A DNA stretch of 64,000 bases, taken from Lasiodiplodia sp. COLG20 (Eukaryota; Ascomycota; Dothideomycetes; Botryosphaeriales; Botryosphaeriaceae). Where the stretch lies: positions 4,054,818 through 4,118,817 of the forward strand of contig VNWV01000003.1 of NCBI GenBank assembly GCA_009801085.1. The letters run 5' to 3'. The notes under the pieces are model-generated. The model had not been told where the DNA came from. It did not search any database and saw only the letters and a program-made list of their open reading frames with translations. The position numbers and the translations under genes are program-made. Below are positions 1-8,955 of this stretch, piece by piece; position 1 is the stretch's first letter, and every line of letters starts with the position of its first letter.

Positions 1-355
1 CGGATGATGGTGTGTAGGCTGATGTCGTTGTTGAGTTGCTGCGGGAGAGTCGTTAGCGGGGAGGGAGGGCATCCACGTGCGAGAGGTAGGTACGGCTTAC
101 GTTCCATGCTTGCCATTGGAGATGCTCGACTGGGCCGAGCGTTAGAACTGCGAGGTCTTGCGCTGCGGCGTGCAGCTTCTCCTGAGAGGCTTTGAGCTGT
201 GCATCGTCGTCGGGGATGGGAAGTGATCCTGGCCCATCGACTGTAAAGGACGGAGTGGGGAGACTGTTCTGCTCAATGTAGTCGGCGAGGCGCTTGGCCT
301 CTGCCACTATGGTCGACGCAAGACTAGTGAGCGAGGACATGTCAGTTCTAGACAA
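1..355 (-). CDS. O-methyltransferase, 5' end only (runs off left edge)
   Basis: This is the N-terminus of a fungal SAM-dependent O-methyltransferase of the sterigmatocystin/aflatoxin OMT type. Exon 1 (355-101) encodes an opening helix, then the family's PTPSFTVDGP and LPIPDDDAQ stretches, then LTLGPVEHLQWQAWN. A GTAAGC donor follows at 100-95, a GCTAAC branch point and a CGCAG acceptor ending at 39. Exon 2 (38-1) continues in frame as QLNNDISLHTII, the expected start of the winged-helix dimerisation domain. The SAM-binding domain lies outside the window, so activity cannot be judged. Such enzymes often methylate hydroxyls on polyketides. The 2OG oxygenase 1.6 kb away is on the same strand, but co-regulation is only inference. 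Confidence 0.85.
39..100 (-). other. intron 1 of the O-methyltransferase (62 bp)
   Basis: The donor is GTAAGC, the branch point GCTAAC and the acceptor CGCAG, read on the minus strand. Removing it joins WQAWN to QLNND in frame and restores the family sequence. Confidence 0.8.
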
Positions 356-1706
356 CCTTTGCTAATCAGCTTTGATGGGGTATGGCCGTCCAAGAGCACT
401 CCATATACCGTTCTGCTGCCCTCTCCATTCTACTGAAAGCTGAAAAAGCCGCATCGATGCCCCACATGAGATGCTTAGCTATCAAGCCAGAAGACAAGAT
501 TCGATGCACCTGCTGTGTAGGATCGCAAGCGCGCATGATGGCATTTCCGGTTTCTATTTGTCCATAATCATAGGCTTGGCTGGCTAGCGGGCGGCGTATA
601 TTCCTGAATAGTTCTTCATACTCGCTCTTGTCAATTAGAGGGAATTTTGTGGGGCGGCATACCCAGTGTTAATATCAATAGACCGCTCCTTCTGTGCGTC
701 TACGCATACGTGTCATATGCGACTAAGCTACGCTTAACCATGTCTGGACTTCCCAGTCAGGTCAGCGACCGGGCGGAGCCGGAAGTAGTCCCGCGACACC
801 CTCATCTCAGCTTCAAAATCATCGTGCATGATGCAATCACTTCAGATCTTTGCCTAAATACATTTCACTCCCGCCCGAAGGCCCGTTCCGTCGATTTCAA
901 ACATTAGAGAGGTTACTAGGCCCTCGTTTCTCTTCCCCAGGTGAACAAGGTATCCAGCCTTCTACCTAGTGTCGCAACGTCGTAGGCCACCAAATTCACT
1001 TTCTGTGGCTAGCTTCGCGTTTTCTAGGTCTTTTTGAGAAGGTTGCTCCGAACCTCCCATGTTGAAAACCATGATAGATTGACCCTCTAAGGGGCTTGAC
1101 AACTAGCAGAGACTATGTATACAGGAGTGGAACTAGGCGTGACAACCGATTCTACTGAGACATTTTCGCCATGTACATACCTTTGAGACTTGAAACGCTT
1201 ATTCAATCTGCCTACAAAGATTGACGTGTCGAGAGGACCGGATAAGCTGTTCTTCCACTAGGCACACTCGAAACATCTTGTTAGTGATACCGTGCTTCTT
1301 CAAGTGTGAAAAGAATCAATCCATGAATATCAACTCCATGCGTTCGAATTTCCAATTCATCAACTGATTGTTCCGCAGCCGCTTTTATCGCAGTCACAAA
1401 CGCACAAATCCCTTTCACCCACCTCATCAACCGTTAAAGTAGTGACACAATAAGCGCGAGGGTTAAGATGCCTTCTTTCCATTCTCAAAAGTTTCTTGTA
1501 GCCGATCTAATATGCCAACCCAATCCTGTATGAAGCTGATCAATGAACCGCTGATCTAAGAATAGCGGCTGGCCAAGAACCTCAGTCTCAGCAATGCAAT
1601 GTGTGCGCCAAAAAGCCAAAAGAAAAAAAGAAAAGAAACCACTTGTATCCATCACTCCACCCTTCTCCATCATTTCAAAGTAAGTATGGATAGTGTAAGC
1701 CGAGGC
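356..1706. other. intergenic, no gene seen
   Basis: Short open frames occur on both strands, but none carries a recognisable domain, signal peptide or plausible exon chain. The part next to 355 should hold the promoter of the O-methyltransferase. Confidence 0.5.
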
Positions 1707-1839
1707 CTAGATTTCGCGGGAAGAGATGGTAGACTTCTTGTTGTAGGCAGCAAGCTCGGAAAGCGCCGTGGTAGCGCGCTCAAAAATGCCCTCGGTAGGA
1801 ATTCGCTCGAAGGCCCCAGTGTCAACGCGCTCGAAATAT
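1707..1839 (-). pseudogene. histone H2B-like fragment
   Basis: Read from 1839 down to a TAG at 1709-1707, the frame encodes about 44 residues. They end in IFERATTALSELAAY followed by NKKSTISSREI. The last part matches the core of histone H2B (IFER, seven residues, L-A-x-YNKKSTISSREI) and stops exactly where H2B would continue with Q. Just upstream is a second, degenerate FER(I/V)xTEG copy, as if the helix had been partly duplicated. A GCAG acceptor sits directly before the fragment (1842-1840). An open stretch further upstream (about 1940-1880) reads VLALPVFKQVLNSCVDG, which I do not recognise. The C-terminal third of H2B is absent, so this cannot be a working histone. It may be a gene relic or a new chimeric 3' exon. 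Confidence 0.55.
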
Positions 1840-1943
1840 CTGCATGCAAATCAGCGTCGGATCTCTTGTAGTCAGATGCGAGGGGAAACCTACCATCAAC
1901 GCAGGAGTTCAAGACCTGCTTGAAGACCGGAAGCGCCAACACC

Positions 1944-2918
1944 TTAACCAAAGATCAACCTCCGAATATCGTCGTCCTGCGTCATGGTATCTCCATCAGC
2001 CACCTCCTCATTTCCCTCCCTCCACCTCCACCGCTTCCCCATCACCTCTTTGAACCACTCCACATCCACTCCTCCGCCCATCACCTCCTTCGAAAACGCC
2101 GTCGCCGGCACAGCTCCCTCGACCGGCCTGAGAACGACATCCAAATCCGGCGCCACGAACAGCACTGCGCTGAGCCTACGCACGCCAGGCACGCGGCGGA
2201 CGCGGTGCCTCAGAGCTCTCACCTTGCCTCCGCTCAGCACCAGTGCGCACCACCCTGCCAGCACGACCGTCGCGTTACCAGGCACGAGCGTCCACTCTCC
2301 CGTCTCTGGATCCTCGATCTCCAATCCGCTGACGCCGTCCTGGAAGATGATGCTGAAGGTGCCGTAGTCGGTGTGCGCGCCGCAGCCGTTCGGGTCCTGT
2401 GGCGCCGCTGTGTCCGGGCTGTAGTCGCAGAGGCGCCAGTTGAGATTGCTGCCGCGGTGGAAAGGTGACAAATCCGCACCAGCGGCGGCGCTGAGGGTCG
2501 CGAGGATGGGGCCGATGTACGCGGTGCTGGCGGCGGAGAAGAAGGCGAGGATGGCGTCGAGGCCGTGAGGAGCCAACGTCGCACGGACGTCATTGGGAAT
2601 GAGAGAGGTGCGGTGAGGCGAGAGGTGGATGGTGAACTTCTGGTCCGAGGTGGAGTTGTGGGTCGCGGCCGTTTTGAGGATACCGCGCTTGGGGTAGGTG
2701 GCGTTGAGGGCGGCAGCAGCGTCCGAGTTAGCGCAGAAGTGGTCGAAGAGATAGCAGATAGCAGCGAAGAGCGCTTGTATGGATGGGGAGGTGAGGAGTG
2801 GGGTGTCCGACGAGAGTCCGATGAAGGGCGCGGGTGAGGGAGAAGCGTCTTGTTCAGCTGCAAGAACAGGCTCAGCCAGAAAGCTTGTGGGGTTGCTGGT
2901 AGCAACGGCAGCAGCCAT
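1944..2918 (-). CDS. 2-oxoglutarate/Fe(II)-dependent oxygenase (isopenicillin N synthase-like)
   Basis: A single exon encodes 324 residues, close to the usual 320-360 of the family. Fe(II) ligands are visible as the H-x-D of GAHTDYGTFSIIFQDG near residue 180 and the distal His in ALRHRV near 235. RLSAVLFVAP about 13 residues later supplies the R-x-S pair that binds 2-oxoglutarate. LEIEDPETGEWTLVPGN is the usual strand pair between the two histidines. Enzymes of this type hydroxylate, desaturate or cyclise small molecules, often in secondary metabolism; the substrate here is unknown. The chosen start gives MAAAVATSNP with no obvious extension upstream. The N-terminal DIOX_N half is poorly conserved and rich in Ala and Ser. 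Confidence 0.88.
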   Translation of the reverse strand: MAAAVATSNPTSFLAEPVLAAEQDASPSPAPFIGLSSDTPLLTSPSIQALFAAICYLFDHFCANSDAAAALNATYPKRGILKTAATHNSTSDQKFTIHLSPHRTSLIPNDVRATLAPHGLDAILAFFSAASTAYIGPILATLSAAAGADLSPFHRGSNLNWRLCDYSPDTAAPQDPNGCGAHTDYGTFSIIFQDGVSGLEIEDPETGEWTLVPGNATVVLAGWCALVLSGGKVRALRHRVRRVPGVRRLSAVLFVAPDLDVVLRPVEGAVPATAFSKEVMGGGVDVEWFKEVMGKRWRWREGNEEVADGDTMTQDDDIRRLIFG

Positions 2919-4369
2919 GTTGTCGTTCTTTGCTTGGGAAAACTGTGGCTATGTGGATCAACGAACAAGAAGTGGGGTTGAGAGTTGAAGAAGCTCATGA
3001 AGCGCAGGAGCGCCTTAAGTAGCCACCAAACACGCTAACCCACCTGAACATGTCAAACAAGGAAGGCGCTACCAGGCTCCAGAGTAACATCACCTGACAG
3101 AATTTAATGATGTCCCCTTGCTCATAAGATTGCTTGTACGACAAACTTTTAAGCGCGTGATTGATTTATGCGTCCTGAAAATGGATTGCATGATTGAATA
3201 TCCTGCAGGCACAGAAGAACCAATCATCCGCCACATAGAATCAAATTTTTTATCCTCACGAGCGCCAATTCATCACTCATCAATTCTTCACCTTTCAATT
3301 GTTTCAATCACAGCCACCCGTTCTTTCCAATCACGCGAGTACGTCTACCATCAGCCGCCTTCCCATCAAATCATGCCCCCAAACATAAATCAGCCCAACG
3401 GCGCTACGCAGGAGGCGCGGAGGCTTAGCGGTATCACAAGGCTATGCGAGTCCTTTCTTCGCCACTTTCAATTCACCAATATGACGAGAGGGTAGAAATG
3501 GTTGAGTGGCAGGACCCTTGGAACGATTGGGTGGGCTTTGTTGAGGTCATCCTTGCGGGGTCTACCTCAATTTTTACATGAGCTTTGTGTTTGAAACGAT
3601 GAATACTGCACGTGTCTATCTTCGATCGGCCAATGTGAAGCGGCGACTCCGTTAGCAAGAGGCTGGACCGGTGGCGGCTGTCGAGTCTGGGACGCGTCGC
3701 ATCGTTCACACTGCTGTTGTCTTCGGTCTCTGTGGAGCATACAGAACGGCAGCTATTGTCTTCTGTAGGCCCTTCTCTCGCCTGAAGTTGTAGAGTTCTG
3801 TCGTTTCAGGGTTTTCTGGATATCTAAGAGAATGCTCTTGTTCTAAGCACCTTTTTTAAATCCGAAAGTCATGCTTGATGTAAAATTACCAAACATACGT
3901 AACACTCCAATTGAATCATGATCTCGTAGTCTCATCAGATACTTGCTTCACGAACTCCCATCGATCCCTTCTAAACCCCTTCCAGACTCCCATAACGCCT
4001 CGTCTCGAGATAAGCATCATTTCTGGCCGTAACACTGGGCCTCATCCCGATCGGATCGACCGCCTGAGTTAAGAGCCGGCCCTCACCCGTGACTCACTCT
4101 CATATACCACCCTCTGTATTCCGACGTGAAGTTGCAAACAATTCACTCTGCTGCGCTGCAACGAATCGGCCGTGTTGTGAGATTCTGGGTCTGCTAAACT
4201 GTACCGAGGCGATTGCGCTGAAAACCTTAAACACTTGGACGGCTGCTGACAATCTCCAGCTGAATGTAGTGTCCTGAGGGACCTTCCCCGTGCCGCTTGG
4301 ATACCGTTTCCGGTGAGCCAGATTGAGGGCCCTGTGCAGGAGCTTCCACGCCGCCGCCTGTATGCTCCG
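2919..4369. other. intergenic, mostly unexplained
   Basis: The stretch holds the upstream region of the 2OG oxygenase and the 3' flank of the membrane-protein gene. An open frame at 3118-3495 (+) contains an ATG at 3374 preceded by a CT-rich leader, but no domain is recognisable and I do not call it. One copy of a degenerate short repeat lies near 3395-3445. Confidence 0.5.
3395..3445 (+). repeat. short dispersed repeat, copy 1
   Basis: It shares CTTAGCGGTATCACAAGGC exactly with 6494-6512. The preceding about 25 bases (GCGCTACGCAGGAGG here, GCGTTACGTAGAGGA there) differ mainly by C/T and G/A changes. The element type is unknown. Confidence 0.45.
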
Positions 4370-5709
4370 TCAAATTTGGGGGATCTCCTTGTTCAACGTC
4401 TGGTTCCTCTGTTGAGATGGTCGGATCTGAGGTCGTGCTTTCACTGGGCCTTCTTTTGTCCTTGTGACCTGGAACATGGTGTTAACTGTGAAGGAAGAGG
4501 AAAGCAAGATCAAAGGTTCAGTCCTTACCAACATATACGTTGAACGCCGAATATAGAAGATGGAAAAAGGAACAGATGGCTAGTGTCTGTCCCAGACCCC
4601 ATATCGACCCGAACTTTAGGGTGCAGTGCTTGCCGGTCGGATCCTTGCTCAGCTTTTGTCCTAGAACATGTGCCGCAGACACAGAAGAAAAGATGAGTTG
4701 AAGGCAAAATGCTGTCGTCCTGTTCCCGTTCGTGAACCCAACCACGATTCGCAGGATCCAGCATTCCTGCCCTCTTGGCTTTCTGGGTCCAAGGCAGCCT
4801 TTGAAGAACTTCCACGTAGCCTCCATGTCTCTCAAAGATTGAATGAAAGAAATGATGAAAGGATATTCCAGACAAAAGCCAAAAATAAGTGTCCCGAAAG
4901 CCGTGCCTGGAGAGAGGTCACCTCTTTTCCTCGCTCTGAGGTCTTCTATTACCTCATCAGCGGATTTCTCTCCCGTTGTTCCGTTGATATCATGGAAGTT
5001 GCGAGGGGCAAGCCATTGAGAGACAGCAGGAAAGGGATGAGCGATAATTATTGTAATATACAAAAACACGGAGAACAAAATGCACAAGAAGAGGCGGATG
5101 TTATGAGTGATCTGACGATCTTTGGGGTAACCTCCGGTCGAAATCAAAGAGGCGAGTGTTGCACAGCTAGACAAATAGCTTATGTAGATGATCAGATGGA
5201 AATGCGCCTCTTGAAGCCGATAGACATACGGGAGTTGCTTGTATTTGTCACTCCATGAGGATCCGTTGAAAATTTCAATGTAGCCACTGACAAGTAACGC
5301 GAAGCCAGTAAAGAGTTGTTGATCCCCAAATAGGAGGATGAGGCTGTCAAGTAACTTTCGATGCTCGTCATACTCTCGTTCGTCCTTCTCGGAGAAGAGA
5401 GAAGTCGTGCGCTGGAGGGCCCGGCTAATGGGTCTGCGACAGCATTTTGGGAACAGCGCGTTCGGTATCCCGTGTCTGATTTCCAGAGCAGCGGCATATA
5501 CGGAAAGAAGCGTTGCCAAGAGGGCAGCAAGTCCGTAAGAGGCAATGACCTATTATTACAGAGTTGTTAGAAGACGACATTTTCCCCAAGTTCAATCGCT
5601 TTTATCTAGTACTGACCCCAATCCCAACAACGTCAAGGTTCGTTTGGCATTCCTCCTTATAGAACCATTTCTCGTCGAATATGACGAATCCGTTCGTAGC
5701 GGCAGCCAT
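4370..5709 (-). CDS. fungal multi-pass membrane protein, uncharacterised
   Basis: Three exons (5709-5617, 5549-4529, 4485-4370) give 409 residues with phases agreeing at both joins. Exon 1 encodes MAAATNGFVIFDEKWF and ends in NLDVVGIG, the extracellular start typical of a large orphan fungal membrane family (N-P-D-I-x-GIGVR). Exon 2 opens directly with a hydrophobic helix, VIASYGLAALLATLL. Several further helices follow: about residues 95-115 (LILLFGDQQLFTGFALLVSGYI), 150-175, 190-210, 265-285 and 335-360. Two introns use GTCAGT/AATAG and GTAAGG/TTCACAG. The tail is basic and Gln/Arg-rich. No catalytic motif is visible and the function is unknown. Multi-pass membrane topology is secure. Confidence 0.75.
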
Positions 5710-6588
5710 GCTTTCTGACGGTAGATGGTTGGAATTTTGGAAAGTAAAGTGTGATTGCAGATCGACACCTTTGGAACAAAACGCTCATGAGATATCGGAC
5801 ATGTTATCTGTTCAAATTCCGCACCTCGTTTATCTGGAAAACATGTACGGCACGGTGTCACACCTGAACCGTACTTTGAGTGCAAAGCTTGTTTCAGGGG
5901 GCGATTCTCATCAAATGTGTGAATCGCTAGTTCTCTAATTGGGTAAAGGAGCCTTGCCACCTATATAATCCTGATTCTTGGTGTAATACCCCACGTGAAG
6001 ATTGGATATGCCAAAGAATGTGACCTGATACATCATCAACTGTTTTCATTTACCCTTGCTGTCCAGGCTCGTGTAAATCCCTGAATTCGCTAGCCCATGG
6101 CTTTGTGCTACCATCCAGGTCCCGTCCCGCTGCCTAGACGGATATGTGCTGTGTAACTCGCGACAGGGTACTTGTCCCTCTTCCCACACAGCGGCAAGAA
6201 GAATCATACATCGTAAGTTCTTTCTGTGGAAACAAAGTACAGAGTAGCCCTTTTTCTTACAGAGCAGATGTGGTATTGAAGATTTTGGGCTGGCTTCTTC
6301 CATTTGCCAATCTGAGACAACAACTTTACGGGTGGCTCTCCTTGGCTACAGAAGAATGAGGCGTAAGAAGGCAAATGTTGAAGTAAATTAGCGCTGTAAT
6401 GACACAGTGTTTCAAGATGCAGCAATAAGGGTTGCTTATCGCTGCAGAGCTCAGCTGGGTGAGGCAGCGTTACGTAGAGGACGTAGGGGGCGTCCTTAGC
6501 GGTATCACAAGGCAATGTAAAACATTCTGTATCTGTATCCACCAACAACACTGAAGGTCACAGATGACGGTGTGAACTATCTGCAGAA
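5710..6588. other. intergenic, no gene seen
   Basis: It holds the upstream region of the membrane-protein gene and the 3' flank of the alpha/beta hydrolase. The only notable content is the second copy of the short repeat shared with 3395-3445. Confidence 0.5.
6466..6514 (+). repeat. short dispersed repeat, copy 2
   Basis: It is identical to copy 1 over CTTAGCGGTATCACAAGGC. Upstream it is diverged by transitions toward T and A (GCGTTACGTAGAGGACGTAGG), which would fit RIP acting on a small repeated element. Confidence 0.45.
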
Positions 6589-7590
6589 TCACGCCCCCAA
6601 CCACCCCAAAAGCGCCTCATGATACGCCTCCGGATCCTGCACCTGCGGACTATGGCCCAGCCCCTCAAACTCAACCAACGTCGCATCCGGAATCTTCGCC
6701 GCCGTCTCCTTGCCTAGCACATCGTAATGCCCCAGCCTCTCCTGCACCTCTGGCGGACTCCACTGCTTGCCGATGGCCGTATTATCCCTCTGCCCAATCA
6801 GCAACAGCGTCGGCATGCGCAGCAACCCGAACTCGTGCGCGATGGGGTGCGTCAGCACCATGTCCGTCGTCAGCGCCATGTCCCACGCGTACGTGCGGCC
6901 CTCGTCCGGCACCGCGTACAGCGACACCAGCATGCGCACCCACTGATCGTACGCCTCCGTCCACGGCGCGTCGGGGTAGTACGTCGCCTGCTGGTACGCG
7001 CGGATGGAGCTGTAGTTCGTCGCCAGCTCGGCGTCGAACAGCAGGTCGATCGAGCGCCATGGCACGCCGAGGGCTTGCCAGTCCTCTAGGCCGAGCGGGT
7101 TGGTGAGGATGAGGGAGGTTGTCGCGGTGGGGAACATGAGGGCGTAGCGCGTGGCGAGCATGCCGCCCATGGAGTGGCCGAGGATGGTGGCGGAGGGGAG
7201 GCCGAGGGAGGTGAGGAGGGAGTTGGTGTTGCTGGCGAGTTGTTGGAGGGAGTACTGGTAGGTTGGTGGCTTGGAGGATTTGCAGAAGCCGATTTGGTCG
7301 GGGATGATGACGCGGTAGCCGTGGGTGGAGAGGATGCGCGCGGTTTGGGCCCAGGTTGCGCCGCAGAAGTTTTTACCGTGGAGGAGGACGATGGTTTTGT
7401 TGGTTGGAGTTGTGGTGTTGGGCGCGACGTCCATGTAGGCCATCGAGAGCTGCTGTTGCTGGGTGGTGACGTTGTGGTAGTGGATGGGCCATGGGTACGG
7501 GTAGTCCCATTTGCTGGGTGGGACTACGGTGGTGCTGAGGGCGGCATTGGCGAGGGCCAGGAGGGCCGCAATGGTCGCGTGGAACCGCAT
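6589..7590 (-). CDS. secreted alpha/beta hydrolase
   Basis: One exon encodes 333 residues from the ATG at 7590. An in-frame ATG further upstream (7701) would hide the signal peptide, so I prefer MRFHATIAALLALANAALS, a clear secretion signal. The mature chain has the alpha/beta-hydrolase order: VLLHGKNFCGATW (oxyanion hole) near residue 70, VIIPDQIGFCKSSKP, and the nucleophile elbow TILGHSMGGMLATRYA with Ser near 138. The acid is likely in LLIGQRDNTAIG near 265 and the His in FEGLGHSPQVQDPEAY near 310. Several N-x-T/S sites suggest glycosylation. It resembles extracellular esterase or haloperoxidase-like hydrolases; the substrate is unknown. Confidence 0.88.
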   Translation of the reverse strand: MRFHATIAALLALANAALSTTVVPPSKWDYPYPWPIHYHNVTTQQQQLSMAYMDVAPNTTTPTNKTIVLLHGKNFCGATWAQTARILSTHGYRVIIPDQIGFCKSSKPPTYQYSLQQLASNTNSLLTSLGLPSATILGHSMGGMLATRYALMFPTATTSLILTNPLGLEDWQALGVPWRSIDLLFDAELATNYSSIRAYQQATYYPDAPWTEAYDQWVRMLVSLYAVPDEGRTYAWDMALTTDMVLTHPIAHEFGLLRMPTLLLIGQRDNTAIGKQWSPPEVQERLGHYDVLGKETAAKIPDATLVEFEGLGHSPQVQDPEAYHEALLGWLGA

Positions 7591-7772
7591 CTTGGGATGT
7601 TCGAGTAGGAAGAAGAGTGGAAAGCAGAAATCTTGATGATTGCGCAGATGTGGGGTTTTATTTTCCTCGTTACACACGGATCCTTGACGTGTTCCTGGCA
7701 TCTGCCAGCCGAGCTTACGCTTGGCACCTTCCTGATCTTTCTCGGCTGATATTTACATCGCATCCTTCAGGC

Positions 7773-8322
7773 TCATGAACACACCGGACTGGCCGTGGGC
7801 TTCGAAACGGCGTTTGATGGGTTTGTTTGTCCGCACCCTGAAGTCACGCCGAAAAGAGTGTCATCCACGGCCGCATCGTATGCATCTCCGCAGTTGGGGT
7901 CACTGCAGAGCTGTCAGCATCCATGTTTTGCCTCGCTTGTTCGGCAATCGCACCTCGCTCCACCGCTAGCATTTTCAAAATACGAACAGATGTCGTGGGA
8001 GAAGCAATCCTGCGTGTACGCGTTTCCAACAGCAGTGCCAGTGCATCCCGCGCCACAACGGCCGTTGCAACTATAACTACAATGGGCGGTGTATGTCAGC
8101 TCTTTCTCCGGGTGGCATTCTCGCGGTGCAGCCGTGCACTTACTCTCCCGAACCGGCGGAATTGCTGCCGTAGTTGCTTCCGACGACGCCCGTGAACGTG
8201 CATGTCTTGCCCGCACTGTTGGTCCACGTCGCTGTTGCACTTGCACCGACCTTGAGACAGGTGATCGACGCTTCCACGCAGGCGACAACGCTCAAGAGAG
8301 CCGGAAAAATTACTGTCTTCAT
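7773..8322 (-). CDS. small secreted cysteine-rich protein with HDxCS motif
   Basis: Three exons (8322-8144, 8076-7954, 7902-7773) join in frame to 143 residues. The signal peptide is MKTVIFPALLSVVACVEA. Exon 2 carries CNGRCGAGCTG and YTQDCFSHDICSYF. Exon 3 begins exactly where the family needs SDPNCGDAYDAAVDD, which confirms the second intron (GTGCGA to CTGCAG, branch GCTGAC). The C-x(3)-C-x(3)-C plus DCxxHDxCS layout recalls secreted phospholipase A2-type scaffolds and a widespread fungal secreted domain (I believe DUF8213). The HD pair sits where PLA2 keeps its catalytic His-Asp, but lipase activity is inference. About 11 cysteines in the mature protein suggest a disulphide-stabilised apoplastic protein or effector. 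Confidence 0.8.
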
Positions 8323-8955
8323 AACGAACGATGATCCCAGGCGATGACGTTGGATTTGAGTTTCGTGGGATTCGGTAGTGGTCGACACAATGCTTGTTCT
8401 TTGATCTCACACCCGGTCTGCTTCGCTCAAGGATCAACTCCTTATAAAGGCAGATCCAATCAAAGCGGCGGAGTTAAGGGGGCACCTGCTGGTCCAGTGC
8501 ACGGTCGCTAGATCTCCGGAGCACGTCATATTCGGAGGTGATTTGCGCAACACCAGTTCGAGTAAGGTAGCGATGCGCGAAGCTAAAGTTGGACCGATAT
8601 CCGCGTCCTCTTCATGAAGCCCAGCGGAGTCGTGATGATTTGGGAAACGACCGAGAAGCATGTGGTTTAATTTATCGGCGATGTACACATAAGAAAACAA
8701 ACATCAATATCCTGACTAGTGAAAAGATAGATACAAGATAAGGTACAATACAACCATGAAATTGCTAACACCTGCGATTTTTTGGTTCGCATGCAATTTG
8801 GTTCTTCCCATCTGGTTGAGAAAGATTTGCGGATTCTACTTCATGTCAGATTCTGGAGTTAACAGTGAGGATGCTAGAACCTACTGTGTTTTGTTGGAAG
8901 CAGCTTGCCCCTCTGGAATAACTTGTCCGTATGCTTCCGCGTCCAGCCGGCTCGT
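8323..8955. other. intergenic, no gene seen
   Basis: It lies between the secreted protein (5' side) and the 3' end of the NLR gene. Open frames here lack any recognisable product. CTTATAAAGG near 8441 could be a TATA-like element for the secreted-protein gene, about 120 bp from its ATG. Confidence 0.4.

Noticed and set aside
1944..2998. Several long overlapping frames on both strands in the 2OG oxygenase region
   Set aside because: They are GC-rich shadows of the oxygenase gene; only the 324-residue frame has family motifs.
3423..3441. tRNA-like D-arm resemblance of TTAGCGGTATCAC in the short repeat
   Set aside because: No acceptor stem, anticodon arm or B-box follows at the right spacing in either copy.
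3118..3495. 125-residue plus-strand frame, possibly a small gene starting at 3374
   Set aside because: No domain, signal peptide or clear exon chain; it overlaps a short repeat. Left as intergenic.
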